Shown here: piece after piece, positions 1 to 9,226 of the stretch
How the letters are laid out: the number at the start of each line of letters is the position of its first letter
How positions within the stretch are numbered: position 1 is the stretch's first letter
Assembly (NCBI RefSeq): GCF_015694705.1
Contig: NZ_JADQDR010000011.1
Span: 62,001 to 126,000 of the forward strand
Origin: Pontibacter rufus
GTDB taxonomy: Bacteria; Bacteroidota; Bacteroidia; Cytophagales; Hymenobacteraceae
Direction: 5' to 3'
DNA length: 64,000 bases
Made by a program: the position numbers and the translations under genes
The notes under the pieces: model-generated
Seen by the model: the letters and a program-made list of their open reading frames with translations, nothing else
Told to the model about the DNA's origin: nothing
The model's database searches: none

Positions 1-2
1 TT

Positions 3-65
3 AAAGCTACTCCTGCGGTGAAAAACCCTTTCTACCAGCAGGTAGATTTTACGTTACCTGATTAA
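3..65 (+). CDS. 3' end of an unidentified gene
   Basis: An open frame enters from the left edge and stops at a TAA at 63-65, giving about 20 C-terminal residues that end in VDFTLPD. It is followed three bases later by a strong hairpin shared with the convergent GH105 gene, which supports a real gene end. The fragment is too short to assign to a family. Confidence 0.45.
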   Translation, partial: KATPAVKNPFYQQVDFTLPD

Positions 66-67
66 AG

Positions 68-113
68 TACAGCAGCAATGCCCGCACACTAAAGGACTAA
101 CATTGCTGCTGTA
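68..113. terminator. Bidirectional terminator between convergent genes
   Basis: A perfect 13-bp stem (68-80 with 101-113) encloses a 20-base loop. It is followed by a T-rich run on the plus strand and lies between the stop codons of the left-edge gene and the GH105 gene, so it can serve both. Confidence 0.8.
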
Positions 114-118
114 TACTT

Positions 119-1270
119 TTATTTCATCTTGAGAATTTCTGTACCGGCAAGCAGGAAGCAGCCAAGGCCATAATCTTCGAAATCCGGTTGGCTGTTGTAC
201 GTTACCGGCTGCCCGTCTTTGGGTTCTTTACCCGTGCCTTGCAGGTAACCCAAAAAACCATCCGGATGCAAGGCGTCTGTTACCATGCCATTCCAGGCTT
301 TTACAACGACAGGCTTATACTTCCCGGCATCCAGCAAGCCATTGTTTACACCCCAGGCCATACTATAAGTAAATAAAGCCGTTCCGGATGTTTCTTTGCC
401 TCCGAAGTGGCCTGGGTCGTGTAAGCTAACATTCCAGAAACCGTCTTCCCGCTGAAGCGGCGCCAGCGCCTCCATCATCTCCAGATACGTTTTCTCGTAC
501 TCCTCGCGGTGAGGCGCATCTTTGGGCATAATATCCAGCACCCTTGCCAGTGCTGCCGCTACCCAGCCATTGCCCCTGGACCAGTAACTGTCTTCACCAT
601 TTGGTTCTGTATACGGGGGCACGAAATCAGCATCCCGCCACCACAAGCCATCCTCAGGATTGTATAAACCACCGCCTATCTCAGTTTTGGAAGCATGAAA
701 GAGATCATACATCTTTTCATAATAGGCATTGTCGTTGTATAGGACGCCAAGCTTTGCATACACAGGCATCGCCATTTGCAAGGCATCTATCCAATCCCAA
801 TCATCGGCCTTCTCGCTGTTCACCATGTTATCAATGGAGGCTTTTATCGCCTGTATCCGCTCCGGCTTTTGCTCCATATTATACAAGTCGATGTACGTCT
901 GGCCGGCAGCCTGATTGTCGGCATTCCGGGTTTCTACACCATCGCGAAGTCCCCAGTTGTGCTTTTCGCCCCATTCCACTGCATAATCATAGTACCGCTG
1001 CTGCGGATCGGCCTCATACAGCGCCATCAGGCCTTCGTAGTAAACGGCGCGGGTCCAGATGTTGCTGGGCCGGGTTTTGTTGGTGGTGATCGCTTTGCCC
1101 GGATCAGGCCACTTCTGCATAAAGTAGTTGTTGGCCAGGGTCAGGGTTTTCAGGATTTCCTCCTTCTCCGGCAAACGGCCCTTAACCTTAGATGCCGCAC
1201 AGGAAACTCCGACGCAGGCCACGAGTCCAATCAAAAACACATTCCGAAGTAAAATTGCTCTATGTATCAT
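119..1270 (-). CDS. GH105-family unsaturated rhamnogalacturonyl hydrolase, lipoprotein
   Basis: This 383-residue protein matches the GH88/GH105 (alpha/alpha)6-barrel family, which removes the unsaturated uronic acid left at the non-reducing end of oligosaccharides by pectate or rhamnogalacturonan lyases. The N-terminus is a signal sequence ending at a Cys (GVSC), suggesting a lipoprotein. The two Asp regions expected for the family are visible: NADNQAAGQ in the first third and DWDWIDALQMA near residue 155. The barrel signature SRGNGWVAAAL follows, and the length is typical. It converges on the left-edge gene and points away from the SusC/SusD pair. It lies close to the rhamnose regulon but its promoter region shows no copy of the shared direct-repeat operator. 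Specificity for rhamnogalacturonan rather than another uronide is inferred from the family and context. Confidence 0.85.
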   Translation of the reverse strand: MIHRAILLRNVFLIGLVACVGVSCAASKVKGRLPEKEEILKTLTLANNYFMQKWPDPGKAITTNKTRPSNIWTRAVYYEGLMALYEADPQQRYYDYAVEWGEKHNWGLRDGVETRNADNQAAGQTYIDLYNMEQKPERIQAIKASIDNMVNSEKADDWDWIDALQMAMPVYAKLGVLYNDNAYYEKMYDLFHASKTEIGGGLYNPEDGLWWRDADFVPPYTEPNGEDSYWSRGNGWVAAALARVLDIMPKDAPHREEYEKTYLEMMEALAPLQREDGFWNVSLHDPGHFGGKETSGTALFTYSMAWGVNNGLLDAGKYKPVVVKAWNGMVTDALHPDGFLGYLQGTGKEPKDGQPVTYNSQPDFEDYGLGCFLLAGTEILKMK

Positions 1271-1338
1271 TTTATACTTGTTGTTTAGTATGATATGCTT
1301 CTATAGGTGTTATACATGCATTTTAGTGATACCTGTTT

Positions 1339-1779
1339 TTACTTCTTCCCATACGTCCCGGGCGGCCAGGTATCGGCCTGAAAGGGTGATGCCGGCAGCC
1401 CGGCTTTGTTAAACAGGTTTGGCTCCGGTATCCACGTACGCCCGCGGGCCAGCGGCAACGGCATTGACATTGGCTTCTCTTCCTGCATACTGGTGCAAAA
1501 CAGCGGCATCGACTGCTCAATAATAGCTTCTGTCTGAAAGCCGATGATTTGTGCAAACTGCCTACCGGGTACGTCCTTATTCGCGCCTGCATCTCGCGCA
1601 AAAGATGCGGTTTCATAACTAACGTTTAGCTGCGAAATCTCCGGCAATATCTGACACGCGCTGTCAAATAACCTGAAGGCAAAGGGAGCGCTATGATTTG
1701 ATACAAAAATCCTATAAACCCTTCTATAGAATAAATTATTGTTTAAAAATTTTAAGGAAGATAGGGAATAACAGGACAC
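1339..1779 (-). pseudogene. Decayed C-terminus of a sialate O-acetylesterase-like SGNH enzyme
   Basis: The minus-strand frame ends in NLFNKAGLPASPFQADTWP, which resembles the conserved tail of the sialate O-acetylesterase family (N-L-Y/F-N-x-x-G-L-P-A-S-P-F-R-T-D). Just upstream, RTWIPEP looks like a damaged RYxWxxxP segment of the same family. The rest of the frame, towards 1779, matches nothing I recognise and runs into the AT-rich promoter region of the SusC gene, so no intact start or catalytic Ser block is present. I infer a truncated, frameshifted remnant of a carbohydrate esterase once part of this locus. A second minus-strand frame overlapping it is not convincing. Confidence 0.4.
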
Positions 1780-1817
1780 AACAGGATAGGTCTGCTCATT
1801 TCATCTTATACATTAGC
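1770..1817 (+). promoter_or_regulatory. Rhamnose-locus promoter, copy 1 (SusC/SusD pair 1)
   Basis: Direct repeats CAGGACA (1772-1778) and CAGGATA (1782-1788) lie exactly 10 bp apart, with a -7-like TACATTAG at 1809, 25 bp after the second GGAT. The predicted transcript has a leader of about 150 bases before the SusC start. Confidence 0.7.
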
Positions 1818-1973
1818 ATATATCAAACAAATATTTGCCATCGCTATCAAAAAAACACCTTGTTAGCACCTAATAGGAAAAGAATAAGAGTGGTATGAAT
1901 AAACCGCTAAAGGTAATAGATCACGTCGGTTTTGATTCTGATTAAATAAAATTAAAACATAAACTTAAGAGCA

Positions 1974-4900
1974 ATGAAGGACTATTTACTTAAAAAGATG
2001 CGGTATTTGTTTATACTCCATCTCTGCTTTTTCTCTATTGCCAGCGCCTTGGCGCAAGGCATCACAGTGCAGGGCAAGGTTACGGATGCCAAAGGCACTG
2101 CCCTCCCTGGTGTGACAGTGGTTTTGAAAGGGACGTCCATCGCGGCGCCGACCGATGCCGAGGGTACCTACAGCATTAACGTGCCCGATGGCAATGGAAC
2201 GCTTGTCTTCTCCTATATAGGTTTCGAAAATAAGGAAGTGCCTATAAACAACCGGACTACTGTAAACGTGCAGTTGGGCGCCAACACAGAAGCCCTGCAG
2301 GAAGTAGTGGTAGTGGGATACGGTAGCCAGCTGAAAGAGGAAGTGACCGGATCTGTTCAGACCATCAGCACCAAGGACATTAAAGACATACCGGTTTCGC
2401 AGGTAACACAAAAGTTACAGGGGAAGTTAGCTGGCGTTCAAATCAACCAGGCAACGGGTAAGCCCGGTCAGGGAATGTCCGTCAGGATTCGCGGGCAGCT
2501 ATCGGTAACAGGCGGAAGTGACCCTTTGTATGTGGTGGACGGGTTCCCGATAACAGGCGGTATAGGTGCCATCAACCCGAATGAGATACAGGACATCACC
2601 ATTCTGAAAGATGCGGCTTCCACCTCGCTCTATGGCTCCAGAGCGGCCAATGGAGTTGTATTGATTACCACTAAACAAGGGACGCCAGGCCAGACAAACG
2701 TCAGTTTCAGCGCCTATCGCGGCATACAGAAAGTACCTGAGCGCGGCAGAATTGATATGATGGAAGCTGTAGAGTTCGCCCAGTTCAAGAAGGAGTACTA
2801 TGAGGATGCAGGGCAGCCTGTACCAGAGATCTTCCAGGATCCGTCAATATATGAGGGCAAAAACAACGACTGGTATGGTGCACTGCTCAGAACAGCCCCT
2901 ATCCAGAGCTATGATTTATCCATCACCTCCAACAAAGACAAGCTGAACACCGCATTGGTTCTTGGCATCTTCGACCAGGAAGGGGTAGTGATAAACAATG
3001 AATACAAAAGATACTCGGCACGCCTGAATTCAGATTATAAAGTATCTGATAAAATAAGGATTGGGTTAAATATCGCACCTTCTTACGTGTTCGACAATAC
3101 CCCGAGAACAGACGGAGACAGAGGAACAGGCATTCTCTTCAATGCGCTGCACACCTGGCCCATCATGCCTATTTACGATGACAATGGCGAGCTGACGTAT
3201 TACAACAATTTCCCACCGGAAACAGGGAATATTTATGCCTATCCGAACTGGGTAAGATCAGCGCAGGAGCTGGTGAATGAAACCGAAACAATCAGCCTGC
3301 TTTCAAATGCTTATATCCAGTATGAGCCCATCGAGGGCTTGGTTCTAAAGTCCACTTTTAATGTGGAGACAGACAACTCCGAGTTCTTCTTTTTCAATCC
3401 CTCAACAGCCACCAGCAGTATCAACACGCCTATACCAACCACAGCGGTTTCCATCCGGGACAATTACAAATCCCTTACCTGGCTGAACGAAAATCTGGCC
3501 ACTTATACCAAGAGCTTCGGCGATCACAATTTTGAGTTGTTGGGCGGCTTCACCAACCAGCGTTTCCGTTATGACAGAACCCGTATTCAGGCAGATACCT
3601 ATGCCGACGACCGGCTGCCCACTGTGCAGGCAGGGCTTAACATCAACCGGGGCGGTACCTACAGCGGCGTGGAAGAGTGGAGCCTGACCTCCCTCCTGTC
3701 AAGGCTCACCTACAACTACAAAGGCAAGTATCTGTTCAGCGCTGCTGTCCGCAGCGACGGTTCTTCCCGCTTTGGGGAGGAAAACCGCTGGGGTGTTTTC
3801 CCCTCTGCTTCGGTAGGCTGGATTATGTCGGATGAGGATTTCCTGCAGGATATCCCGCAGCTGTCCTTTGCAAAAGTCAGGGCCAGCTATGGTGTGACAG
3901 GAAACAACAACATAGGTAATTATACCCAATACGCCTTGGTTAACAACACTGTAAATGCGGCCTTCGGCAGCACCGTTGCCCCTGGTGCAGTAGTAACCTC
4001 GCTGGCTAACAACAATCTGGGCTGGGAAACCACCAAGCAATTTGATGTTGGTTTGGACCTGGGCTTGTTCAACGACAGGATACAGTTTATATATGATTTC
4101 TATAAAAAGACAACTACCAATCTGCTTTATAGTGTGCAGGTTCCGCAGGAGTCTGGGTTCAGTAACTTTAACGACAACATTGGCGAGATTGATTTCTGGG
4201 GCCATGAGTTTGCCCTTACAACCAGAAACATGGTAGGGAAATTTAACTGGACAACCAATGCCAACATTTCATTCAACCGGAACAAGGTAGTGGCCCTGGC
4301 CGAAGGAATTGACAGGGTATATGGCACCTTCCATATAACCCAGGTGGGGCAGCCTTTCGGCCAATTTTATGGTCTTGTAAAAGAAGGATTCTATATGAAT
4401 GAAGAAGACCTTAATAATTCTCCGCAGGTTCCGGGCCGTTCAACGGTGGGTAGTATAAAGTTTAAGGACATAAACGGTGATGGTATTATCACCTACGGCG
4501 GCGATAACGACGACCGGACTATCATCGGAAGCCCTTTCCCTGATTTCATTTATGGAATTACTAATAACTTCCAGTACGGCAAATTTGATCTCAGTATTGT
4601 AGGTTCCGGCTCGTATGACAACCAGCTCCTGGTTCGCCACCTGTACAGCACAGCCAACCTCGACGGTGTTTTCAATATGGTGGAGGGTGTTAAGTACCGT
4701 TTCAGATCAGAAGAAAACCCGGGCGCAGGAATGTTCGGTACAACCGTAGGCGGAGGTAACGTGACTGGTATTGAAAGAGACTGGATGAGCAGCCACTTTA
4801 TAGAAGACGCCTCTTATTTCACTATCAAAAACATTACCCTGGGGTATACATTTGATGAAATCACCAAGTTCATCAAATCAGCCCGACTTTACGCCTCTAT

Positions 4901-5063
4901 TCAGCAGGCCTATATCTTCACCAATTATGAGGGCGGCCCTAACCCCGAGACAAGTGGTAACGGGGCAGGAAACGGCGATGGTGGAAACCTAAGCCAGGGG
5001 ATAGACCTTTCGAACTATCCGGTGCCACGCACCTATACCCTTGGCGTAAATGTGAATTTTTAA
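1974..5063 (+). CDS. SusC/RagA-family TonB-dependent outer-membrane transporter (pair 1)
   Basis: This 1029-residue protein imports oligosaccharides across the outer membrane using TonB energy, with its SusD partner as substrate-capturing lid. A signal peptide ends near A27. Residues 30-110 form a carboxypeptidase-like beta-sandwich (GKVTDAKG...LPGVTV), EVVVVGYG at 110-117 marks the entry to the plug domain, and the remainder is a 22-strand barrel ending in Phe. The first Met is preferred because the paralogue at 22668-25757 keeps the same pattern MKxYLLxKMRY, so the second Met at residue 9 is probably not the start. The SusD gene follows after 50 bases. Expression should come from the direct-repeat promoter near 1790. 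The substrate cannot be read from sequence; rhamnose-containing glycan is inferred from co-regulation. Confidence 0.93.
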   Translation: MKDYLLKKMRYLFILHLCFFSIASALAQGITVQGKVTDAKGTALPGVTVVLKGTSIAAPTDAEGTYSINVPDGNGTLVFSYIGFENKEVPINNRTTVNVQLGANTEALQEVVVVGYGSQLKEEVTGSVQTISTKDIKDIPVSQVTQKLQGKLAGVQINQATGKPGQGMSVRIRGQLSVTGGSDPLYVVDGFPITGGIGAINPNEIQDITILKDAASTSLYGSRAANGVVLITTKQGTPGQTNVSFSAYRGIQKVPERGRIDMMEAVEFAQFKKEYYEDAGQPVPEIFQDPSIYEGKNNDWYGALLRTAPIQSYDLSITSNKDKLNTALVLGIFDQEGVVINNEYKRYSARLNSDYKVSDKIRIGLNIAPSYVFDNTPRTDGDRGTGILFNALHTWPIMPIYDDNGELTYYNNFPPETGNIYAYPNWVRSAQELVNETETISLLSNAYIQYEPIEGLVLKSTFNVETDNSEFFFFNPSTATSSINTPIPTTAVSIRDNYKSLTWLNENLATYTKSFGDHNFELLGGFTNQRFRYDRTRIQADTYADDRLPTVQAGLNINRGGTYSGVEEWSLTSLLSRLTYNYKGKYLFSAAVRSDGSSRFGEENRWGVFPSASVGWIMSDEDFLQDIPQLSFAKVRASYGVTGNNNIGNYTQYALVNNTVNAAFGSTVAPGAVVTSLANNNLGWETTKQFDVGLDLGLFNDRIQFIYDFYKKTTTNLLYSVQVPQESGFSNFNDNIGEIDFWGHEFALTTRNMVGKFNWTTNANISFNRNKVVALAEGIDRVYGTFHITQVGQPFGQFYGLVKEGFYMNEEDLNNSPQVPGRSTVGSIKFKDINGDGIITYGGDNDDRTIIGSPFPDFIYGITNNFQYGKFDLSIVGSGSYDNQLLVRHLYSTANLDGVFNMVEGVKYRFRSEENPGAGMFGTTVGGGNVTGIERDWMSSHFIEDASYFTIKNITLGYTFDEITKFIKSARLYASIQQAYIFTNYEGGPNPETSGNGAGNGDGGNLSQGIDLSNYPVPRTYTLGVNVNF

Positions 5064-5113
5064 GTGACAAAATGTAGCTGAATTATATTTTAACATCTTT
5101 ATTACAGAAGATA

Positions 5114-6616
5114 ATGAAAAAAGGAATTATATTAACCTGCCTATTCGTCGCTATGCTGACGGGCTGCAAGGATGATTTTCTGGAGATTGTGCCGGAGACA
5201 TCGCTGAGCTCGGCGACCTTTTTCACAAAGCCGGCCGATTTCCAGCAGGCAATTAATGCCGCGTATGTTCCGCTGCGAAGCATTGTAAACGATCATGCCT
5301 GGCTTTTAGGCGAGATGCATTCCGATAATACCTACTATGCTCGTAACCCTAATTTCGGGGCTACTGAGCAGCAGGAAGACATCGCTGACTTTGCTATTCC
5401 TACTGCCAATGGCGTAACGTCCAACACGCATGTACGCGACCAATACCGTCTGGACTACCAGATTATAGCGCGCACTAATCAGATTCTGGCGTCTATAGAC
5501 GAGGTGGAGTTTAGTGATGAAGCATTAAAAAATAATATCATGGGGCAGGCCCTGTTCCTAAGAGCCTATGCTTATTTTGAACTGGTGCGTTACTTCGGAA
5601 GCGTTCCCCTGCACTTAATCCCTGTACCTAACCGCCAGGAAGCAGCCTTGCCATTGGCGTCTGAAGAAGAAATTTATGCCCAGATTATAGATGATGCCAG
5701 CAGGGCCATCGATTTGTTGCCGCCCAAATCAGTGCAGGAGCCTGGAAGGGCAACATCGGGAGCGGCAAGGACATTGCTGGCCAATGTGTATATGGTGCAG
5801 AAAAAGTGGGCAGAGGCCGAAACGCTTCTTCAGGAAGTTGTTAGCAGCGGTGAATACGCCTTGGTACCTGAATACGCCGACGCCTTCTCTAACTCAACGG
5901 GCAACAAGAACAACATAGAGTCAGTTTTTGAGGTGCAGTTCCTGGAAGGCTCAGCAGGCCTTAGTGGAAACTTTCTATACAGTTTTTTGCCACGCCCGAT
6001 GACTGCAGAAGAATTGGTAACTATCACCGGCACCTCCAATCCGCAGCCGCTTAGTGAAGAGGGGAATAACACGCCTACCCCTGATCTTATTGCCGCCTAT
6101 GAAGAAGGGGACGAAAGAGAAGATGCTTCTATTGGCTATATTACATTGAGTGGAAGTTCCTGGAAGGATGGCGTGTATCCATATATTAAAAAGTATGCCA
6201 AAACCCATGCCCTGCATGGCAACCATGGTATGAACTGGCCTGTATACCGTTACTCCGAAGTTTTGCTGTTCCTGGCGGAAGCGTTGGCCCAGCAAGGCAA
6301 AGATGCTGAAGCTATCACATACCTGAACATGGTGCGCAACCGCGCCGGCCTGCCCGACTATTCGGGAGGTGACCTGCTGGAGGCGATATACCACGAAAGA
6401 AGAGTAGAACTGGCTTTCGAGAACAAGCGCTGGTTCGATTTAGTAAGAACAGGCAGAGCAATGGATGTGATTACAGCATACGGAGAAAGAATCAAAGCAA
6501 ATCCCCAGGATTATTATTATCCCGAAGGGTTTGGGCCTCGCAGCCATGCCTTCTCCAACATAAGCTTGTATTATGCGCTTCCGGCAGATGAGGCTGCTTT
6601 AAGCCCTTATTTCTAA
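5114..6616 (+). CDS. SusD/RagB-family glycan-binding lipoprotein (pair 1)
   Basis: This 500-residue surface lipoprotein would bind the glycan and form the lid of the SusC transporter encoded 50 bases upstream. The signal ends in LTGC, a clear lipobox, with the mature protein starting at Cys18. The N-terminal SusD region (FLEIVPETSLSS, TPR-like helices including ALFLRAYAYFELVRYFG) and the C-terminal RagB signature (NMVRNRAGL, then ERRVELAFENKRWFDLVR) are both present. Length is normal for the family. A strong hairpin follows the stop codon, so the pair probably forms a two-gene transcript. Confidence 0.93.
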   Translation: MKKGIILTCLFVAMLTGCKDDFLEIVPETSLSSATFFTKPADFQQAINAAYVPLRSIVNDHAWLLGEMHSDNTYYARNPNFGATEQQEDIADFAIPTANGVTSNTHVRDQYRLDYQIIARTNQILASIDEVEFSDEALKNNIMGQALFLRAYAYFELVRYFGSVPLHLIPVPNRQEAALPLASEEEIYAQIIDDASRAIDLLPPKSVQEPGRATSGAARTLLANVYMVQKKWAEAETLLQEVVSSGEYALVPEYADAFSNSTGNKNNIESVFEVQFLEGSAGLSGNFLYSFLPRPMTAEELVTITGTSNPQPLSEEGNNTPTPDLIAAYEEGDEREDASIGYITLSGSSWKDGVYPYIKKYAKTHALHGNHGMNWPVYRYSEVLLFLAEALAQQGKDAEAITYLNMVRNRAGLPDYSGGDLLEAIYHERRVELAFENKRWFDLVRTGRAMDVITAYGERIKANPQDYYYPEGFGPRSHAFSNISLYYALPADEAALSPYF

Positions 6617-6655
6617 TCTTACGGGAAGTGTGCAAGCCGCTGAAAGGCTACCCGG

Positions 6656-6700
6656 CACACTAACGGAAAGAGCAATAGCTCTGTCCGTTAGTGTGTTATT
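6656..6700 (+). terminator. Terminator after SusC/SusD pair 1
   Basis: A perfect 12-bp stem (6656-6667 with 6684-6695) has an inner stem AGAGC/GCTCT in its loop. It lies 40 bases after the SusD stop codon and separates the transporter pair from the next sugar-enzyme cluster. Confidence 0.75.
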
Positions 6701-6752
6701 GGTCTGAGATGACTATATTTATACATGACATTCTGAAATAGCAAAAAACGAT

Positions 6753-7811
6753 TTGGATCACGCAACCTGGAAAGACAAAATCTGCAACCCTGCCCAGTTG
6801 GGAGGTATAGAAACCGCCGTGCTCGACAATGGACCCGGACGCGGTACCCGCATTGCCTGGATAAACACCGGCATAGGCCTGCGCTACAAGGTGGTGCTCG
6901 ACCGTGCGATGGACATTGCAGACGCTTTTTACAACCAGCACAGCCTGGCCTGGCTAAGCCATTTGGGCGTTACCCCTCCCCAGCCGTTCTCGGACAAAGG
7001 AACAGATTGGATCCGGACATTCGGGGGCGGCCTGCTGACCACCTGCGGCCTGACGCATGTGGGAGGCCCCGAGGCAGATGCCTACGGAGAGCGCGGCCTG
7101 CACGGGCAAATCAGCAACACACCCGCCGAAATCGAATCGATTATGCAGCCTGACCCCCTGGCCGGCAAAATGGAGATGCGCATCACCGGGAAAATCAGGC
7201 AAACCCAGCTATTCGGGCCTAACCTGGAACTCAGGCGGACCATATCCGGAAAGCTCGGGCAGGCAACCATCCGCATTCAGGATGAAGTGGTGAACCGCAG
7301 CAACACACCGGTACCCCATATGCTTTTGTATCATTTCAATTTCGGCTGGCCGCTGGTAGACGAGGGCACTGACATCGTGTGGCAGGGGAAATGGACATCG
7401 CGGGAAGGCGAGCCGAATAACAGGATTTTCCGCGAAGGGAATAACTTCCGGAAGGGTTCCGCTCCCTTAGACGAGCACAGCGGCGGTGGCGAAGAAGCAG
7501 CGTTCATCGATGCGGCGGCTGACAGCTCGGGGCAGTGTACGTGCGGGCTGTACAATTCGCAGCTTAACCTGGCCGTTGCCCTGCGTTTTCAGAAGGCACA
7601 ACTGCCCTGGCTTACCAACTGGCAGCACTGGGGGAAGGGCGAGTATATAACAGGCCTTGAGCCCGGCACGAACCCGCCTATCGGACAGGCAAAGGCAAGG
7701 GCCCAGAACAACCTGATACACCTGGAGCCGGGGGAGAGCAGGACATATGATTTGGAGATAGAAGTGCTGACCGATGAAGCAAGAATAAATGATTTTTTGA
7801 ATAATAAATAA
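6753..7811 (+). CDS. DUF4432 family aldose-epimerase-like protein
   Basis: This 352-residue protein resembles DUF4432, a galactose-mutarotase-like beta-sandwich family often found beside sugar oxidoreductases. It has no signal peptide and should be cytoplasmic. Visible family features are GGLLTTCGLTHVGGP around residues 92-106, GLHGQISNTPAE just after it, and HMLLYHFNFGWPL near residue 190. The start is a TTG at 6753: an in-frame TGA at 6726 precludes any upstream ATG, and family-like residues (ATWKDKICNPAQLGGIE) begin straight after it. It leads a four-gene + strand cluster, followed after 19 bases by a cupin. It may interconvert anomers or bind a sugar; the actual reaction is unknown. Confidence 0.8.
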   Translation: MDHATWKDKICNPAQLGGIETAVLDNGPGRGTRIAWINTGIGLRYKVVLDRAMDIADAFYNQHSLAWLSHLGVTPPQPFSDKGTDWIRTFGGGLLTTCGLTHVGGPEADAYGERGLHGQISNTPAEIESIMQPDPLAGKMEMRITGKIRQTQLFGPNLELRRTISGKLGQATIRIQDEVVNRSNTPVPHMLLYHFNFGWPLVDEGTDIVWQGKWTSREGEPNNRIFREGNNFRKGSAPLDEHSGGGEEAAFIDAAADSSGQCTCGLYNSQLNLAVALRFQKAQLPWLTNWQHWGKGEYITGLEPGTNPPIGQAKARAQNNLIHLEPGESRTYDLEIEVLTDEARINDFLNNK

Positions 7812-7830
7812 GCTAAAGTAATCGGATACA

Positions 7831-9054
7831 ATGGAAACAGTAGAAAAAGTGAGTTTAGCTGAAAAGGCATTAGAGCAGGGAAAGGGCATCTTGCGTTTGG
7901 CCCCCACCTGGGTACCGCGTTCGTTTTGTGTGCCGGGGCGAAGAATAAAATTACACCCGGATGATTATTACGTGCTGGGAGGAGAGCGTGGTGGCATTGA
8001 CGAGCGCTGGTTTTCTTCCACCACGCCAGCAAAAAATGGCCCTTTAACGGGAGAAAATGAGGGCCTGAGTGCCATAGTTGTCAAAGATGGGGATAAAGAA
8101 GAGCAGATCTTGCTGAAGGACGCGGTTGATGAACTGAAGGGCAAACTGATTGGCGACCGCCTGTGGAATGAGCACGGCGGCTGGCCAATGTACTCCAAGT
8201 TCTTCGACAACATGGGCCCGCTGCCGCACCACGTGCACCACAACGACGAGAAAGCCGCCCTAATCGGCCAGATGGGAAAGCCCGAGGCTTATTACTTCCC
8301 GCCGCAGCTGAATAACCACGGCGGCGATTTCCCCTACACCTTTTTCGGCATTACGCCGGGAACACCAAAAGAGAAAATTAAGGAGTGCCTGGAGAACTTC
8401 ACCAAAGGCGACAACAAGATAACGAATTACTCACAGGCCTACCGCCTGGAGCCGGGCACCGGCTGGGACGTGCCGCCGGGGCTGCTGCATGCGCCTGGAA
8501 GCATGTGTACCTACGAGCCTCAGAAGGCCTCCGACGTTTTCGCGATGTACCAGTCGCTGGTGAACGAAGCCATCATCCCGGAAGAGCTGTTGTGGAACGG
8601 CACCCCGGAGGACAGAAAAGGCGATTACAACGAGCTGCTGGAGGTGCTCGACTGGGATCTGAACGTTGACCCCAATATGATGGAAAACCGCTTTATGGCT
8701 CCCAAGCCCGTAAAGGCTGTGGAAGAAATGGAGGCCGAAGGCTATATAGAGAACTGGGTGTGCTACAAATCGGATGCTTTCAGCGCGAAGGAGCTTACCG
8801 TGTTTCCGGGGGCAACGGTCACCATCAAAGACAGCGCCGCCTACGGCATGATCATGATGCAGGGCCACGGCAAAATGGGCGAATGGGATGTCGAGACACC
8901 GGCTCTGATTCGCTACGGACAGCTGACCAACGATGAGTTCTTCGTGAGCGAGAAGGCCGCCATGGAGGGAGTTAAGATCGTCAATATGTCGGCTACCGAC
9001 CCGATTGTGATGCTGAAGCACTTCGGCCCCGGAAACCCTGATCTGGCGCTGTAG
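7831..9054 (+). CDS. Cupin, class I phosphomannose-isomerase-like protein
   Basis: This 407-residue protein has the double-cupin layout of type I mannose-6-phosphate isomerase relatives. Candidate metal ligands sit in LPHHVHHNDEKA (His133, His134, His136 and His137) and in GWDVPPGLLHAPG (His220), with a second barrel covering the C-terminal third. No signal peptide is present, so it should act in the cytoplasm as an aldose-ketose isomerase or lyase on a free or phosphorylated sugar. It lies between the DUF4432 gene (19 bases upstream) and a TIM-barrel isomerase, indicating one sugar-processing operon. The family is clear; the substrate is not. Confidence 0.78.
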   Translation: METVEKVSLAEKALEQGKGILRLAPTWVPRSFCVPGRRIKLHPDDYYVLGGERGGIDERWFSSTTPAKNGPLTGENEGLSAIVVKDGDKEEQILLKDAVDELKGKLIGDRLWNEHGGWPMYSKFFDNMGPLPHHVHHNDEKAALIGQMGKPEAYYFPPQLNNHGGDFPYTFFGITPGTPKEKIKECLENFTKGDNKITNYSQAYRLEPGTGWDVPPGLLHAPGSMCTYEPQKASDVFAMYQSLVNEAIIPEELLWNGTPEDRKGDYNELLEVLDWDLNVDPNMMENRFMAPKPVKAVEEMEAEGYIENWVCYKSDAFSAKELTVFPGATVTIKDSAAYGMIMMQGHGKMGEWDVETPALIRYGQLTNDEFFVSEKAAMEGVKIVNMSATDPIVMLKHFGPGNPDLAL

Positions 9055-9226
9055 GCAAGAGTCGCATTGTCAGTAAGACCGCTGGCTATATATAGATTGG
9101 GCCTTCCAAGCTGTGAAACCTATTGAGGGAGCATATATAGAACGGACTTTCCGGCTGCGGCTGATCAGCTAAAGCGCTATATAAAACTTATAACCTGTTG
9201 TTTAATCCTGATTTAAAAATTGGCTT

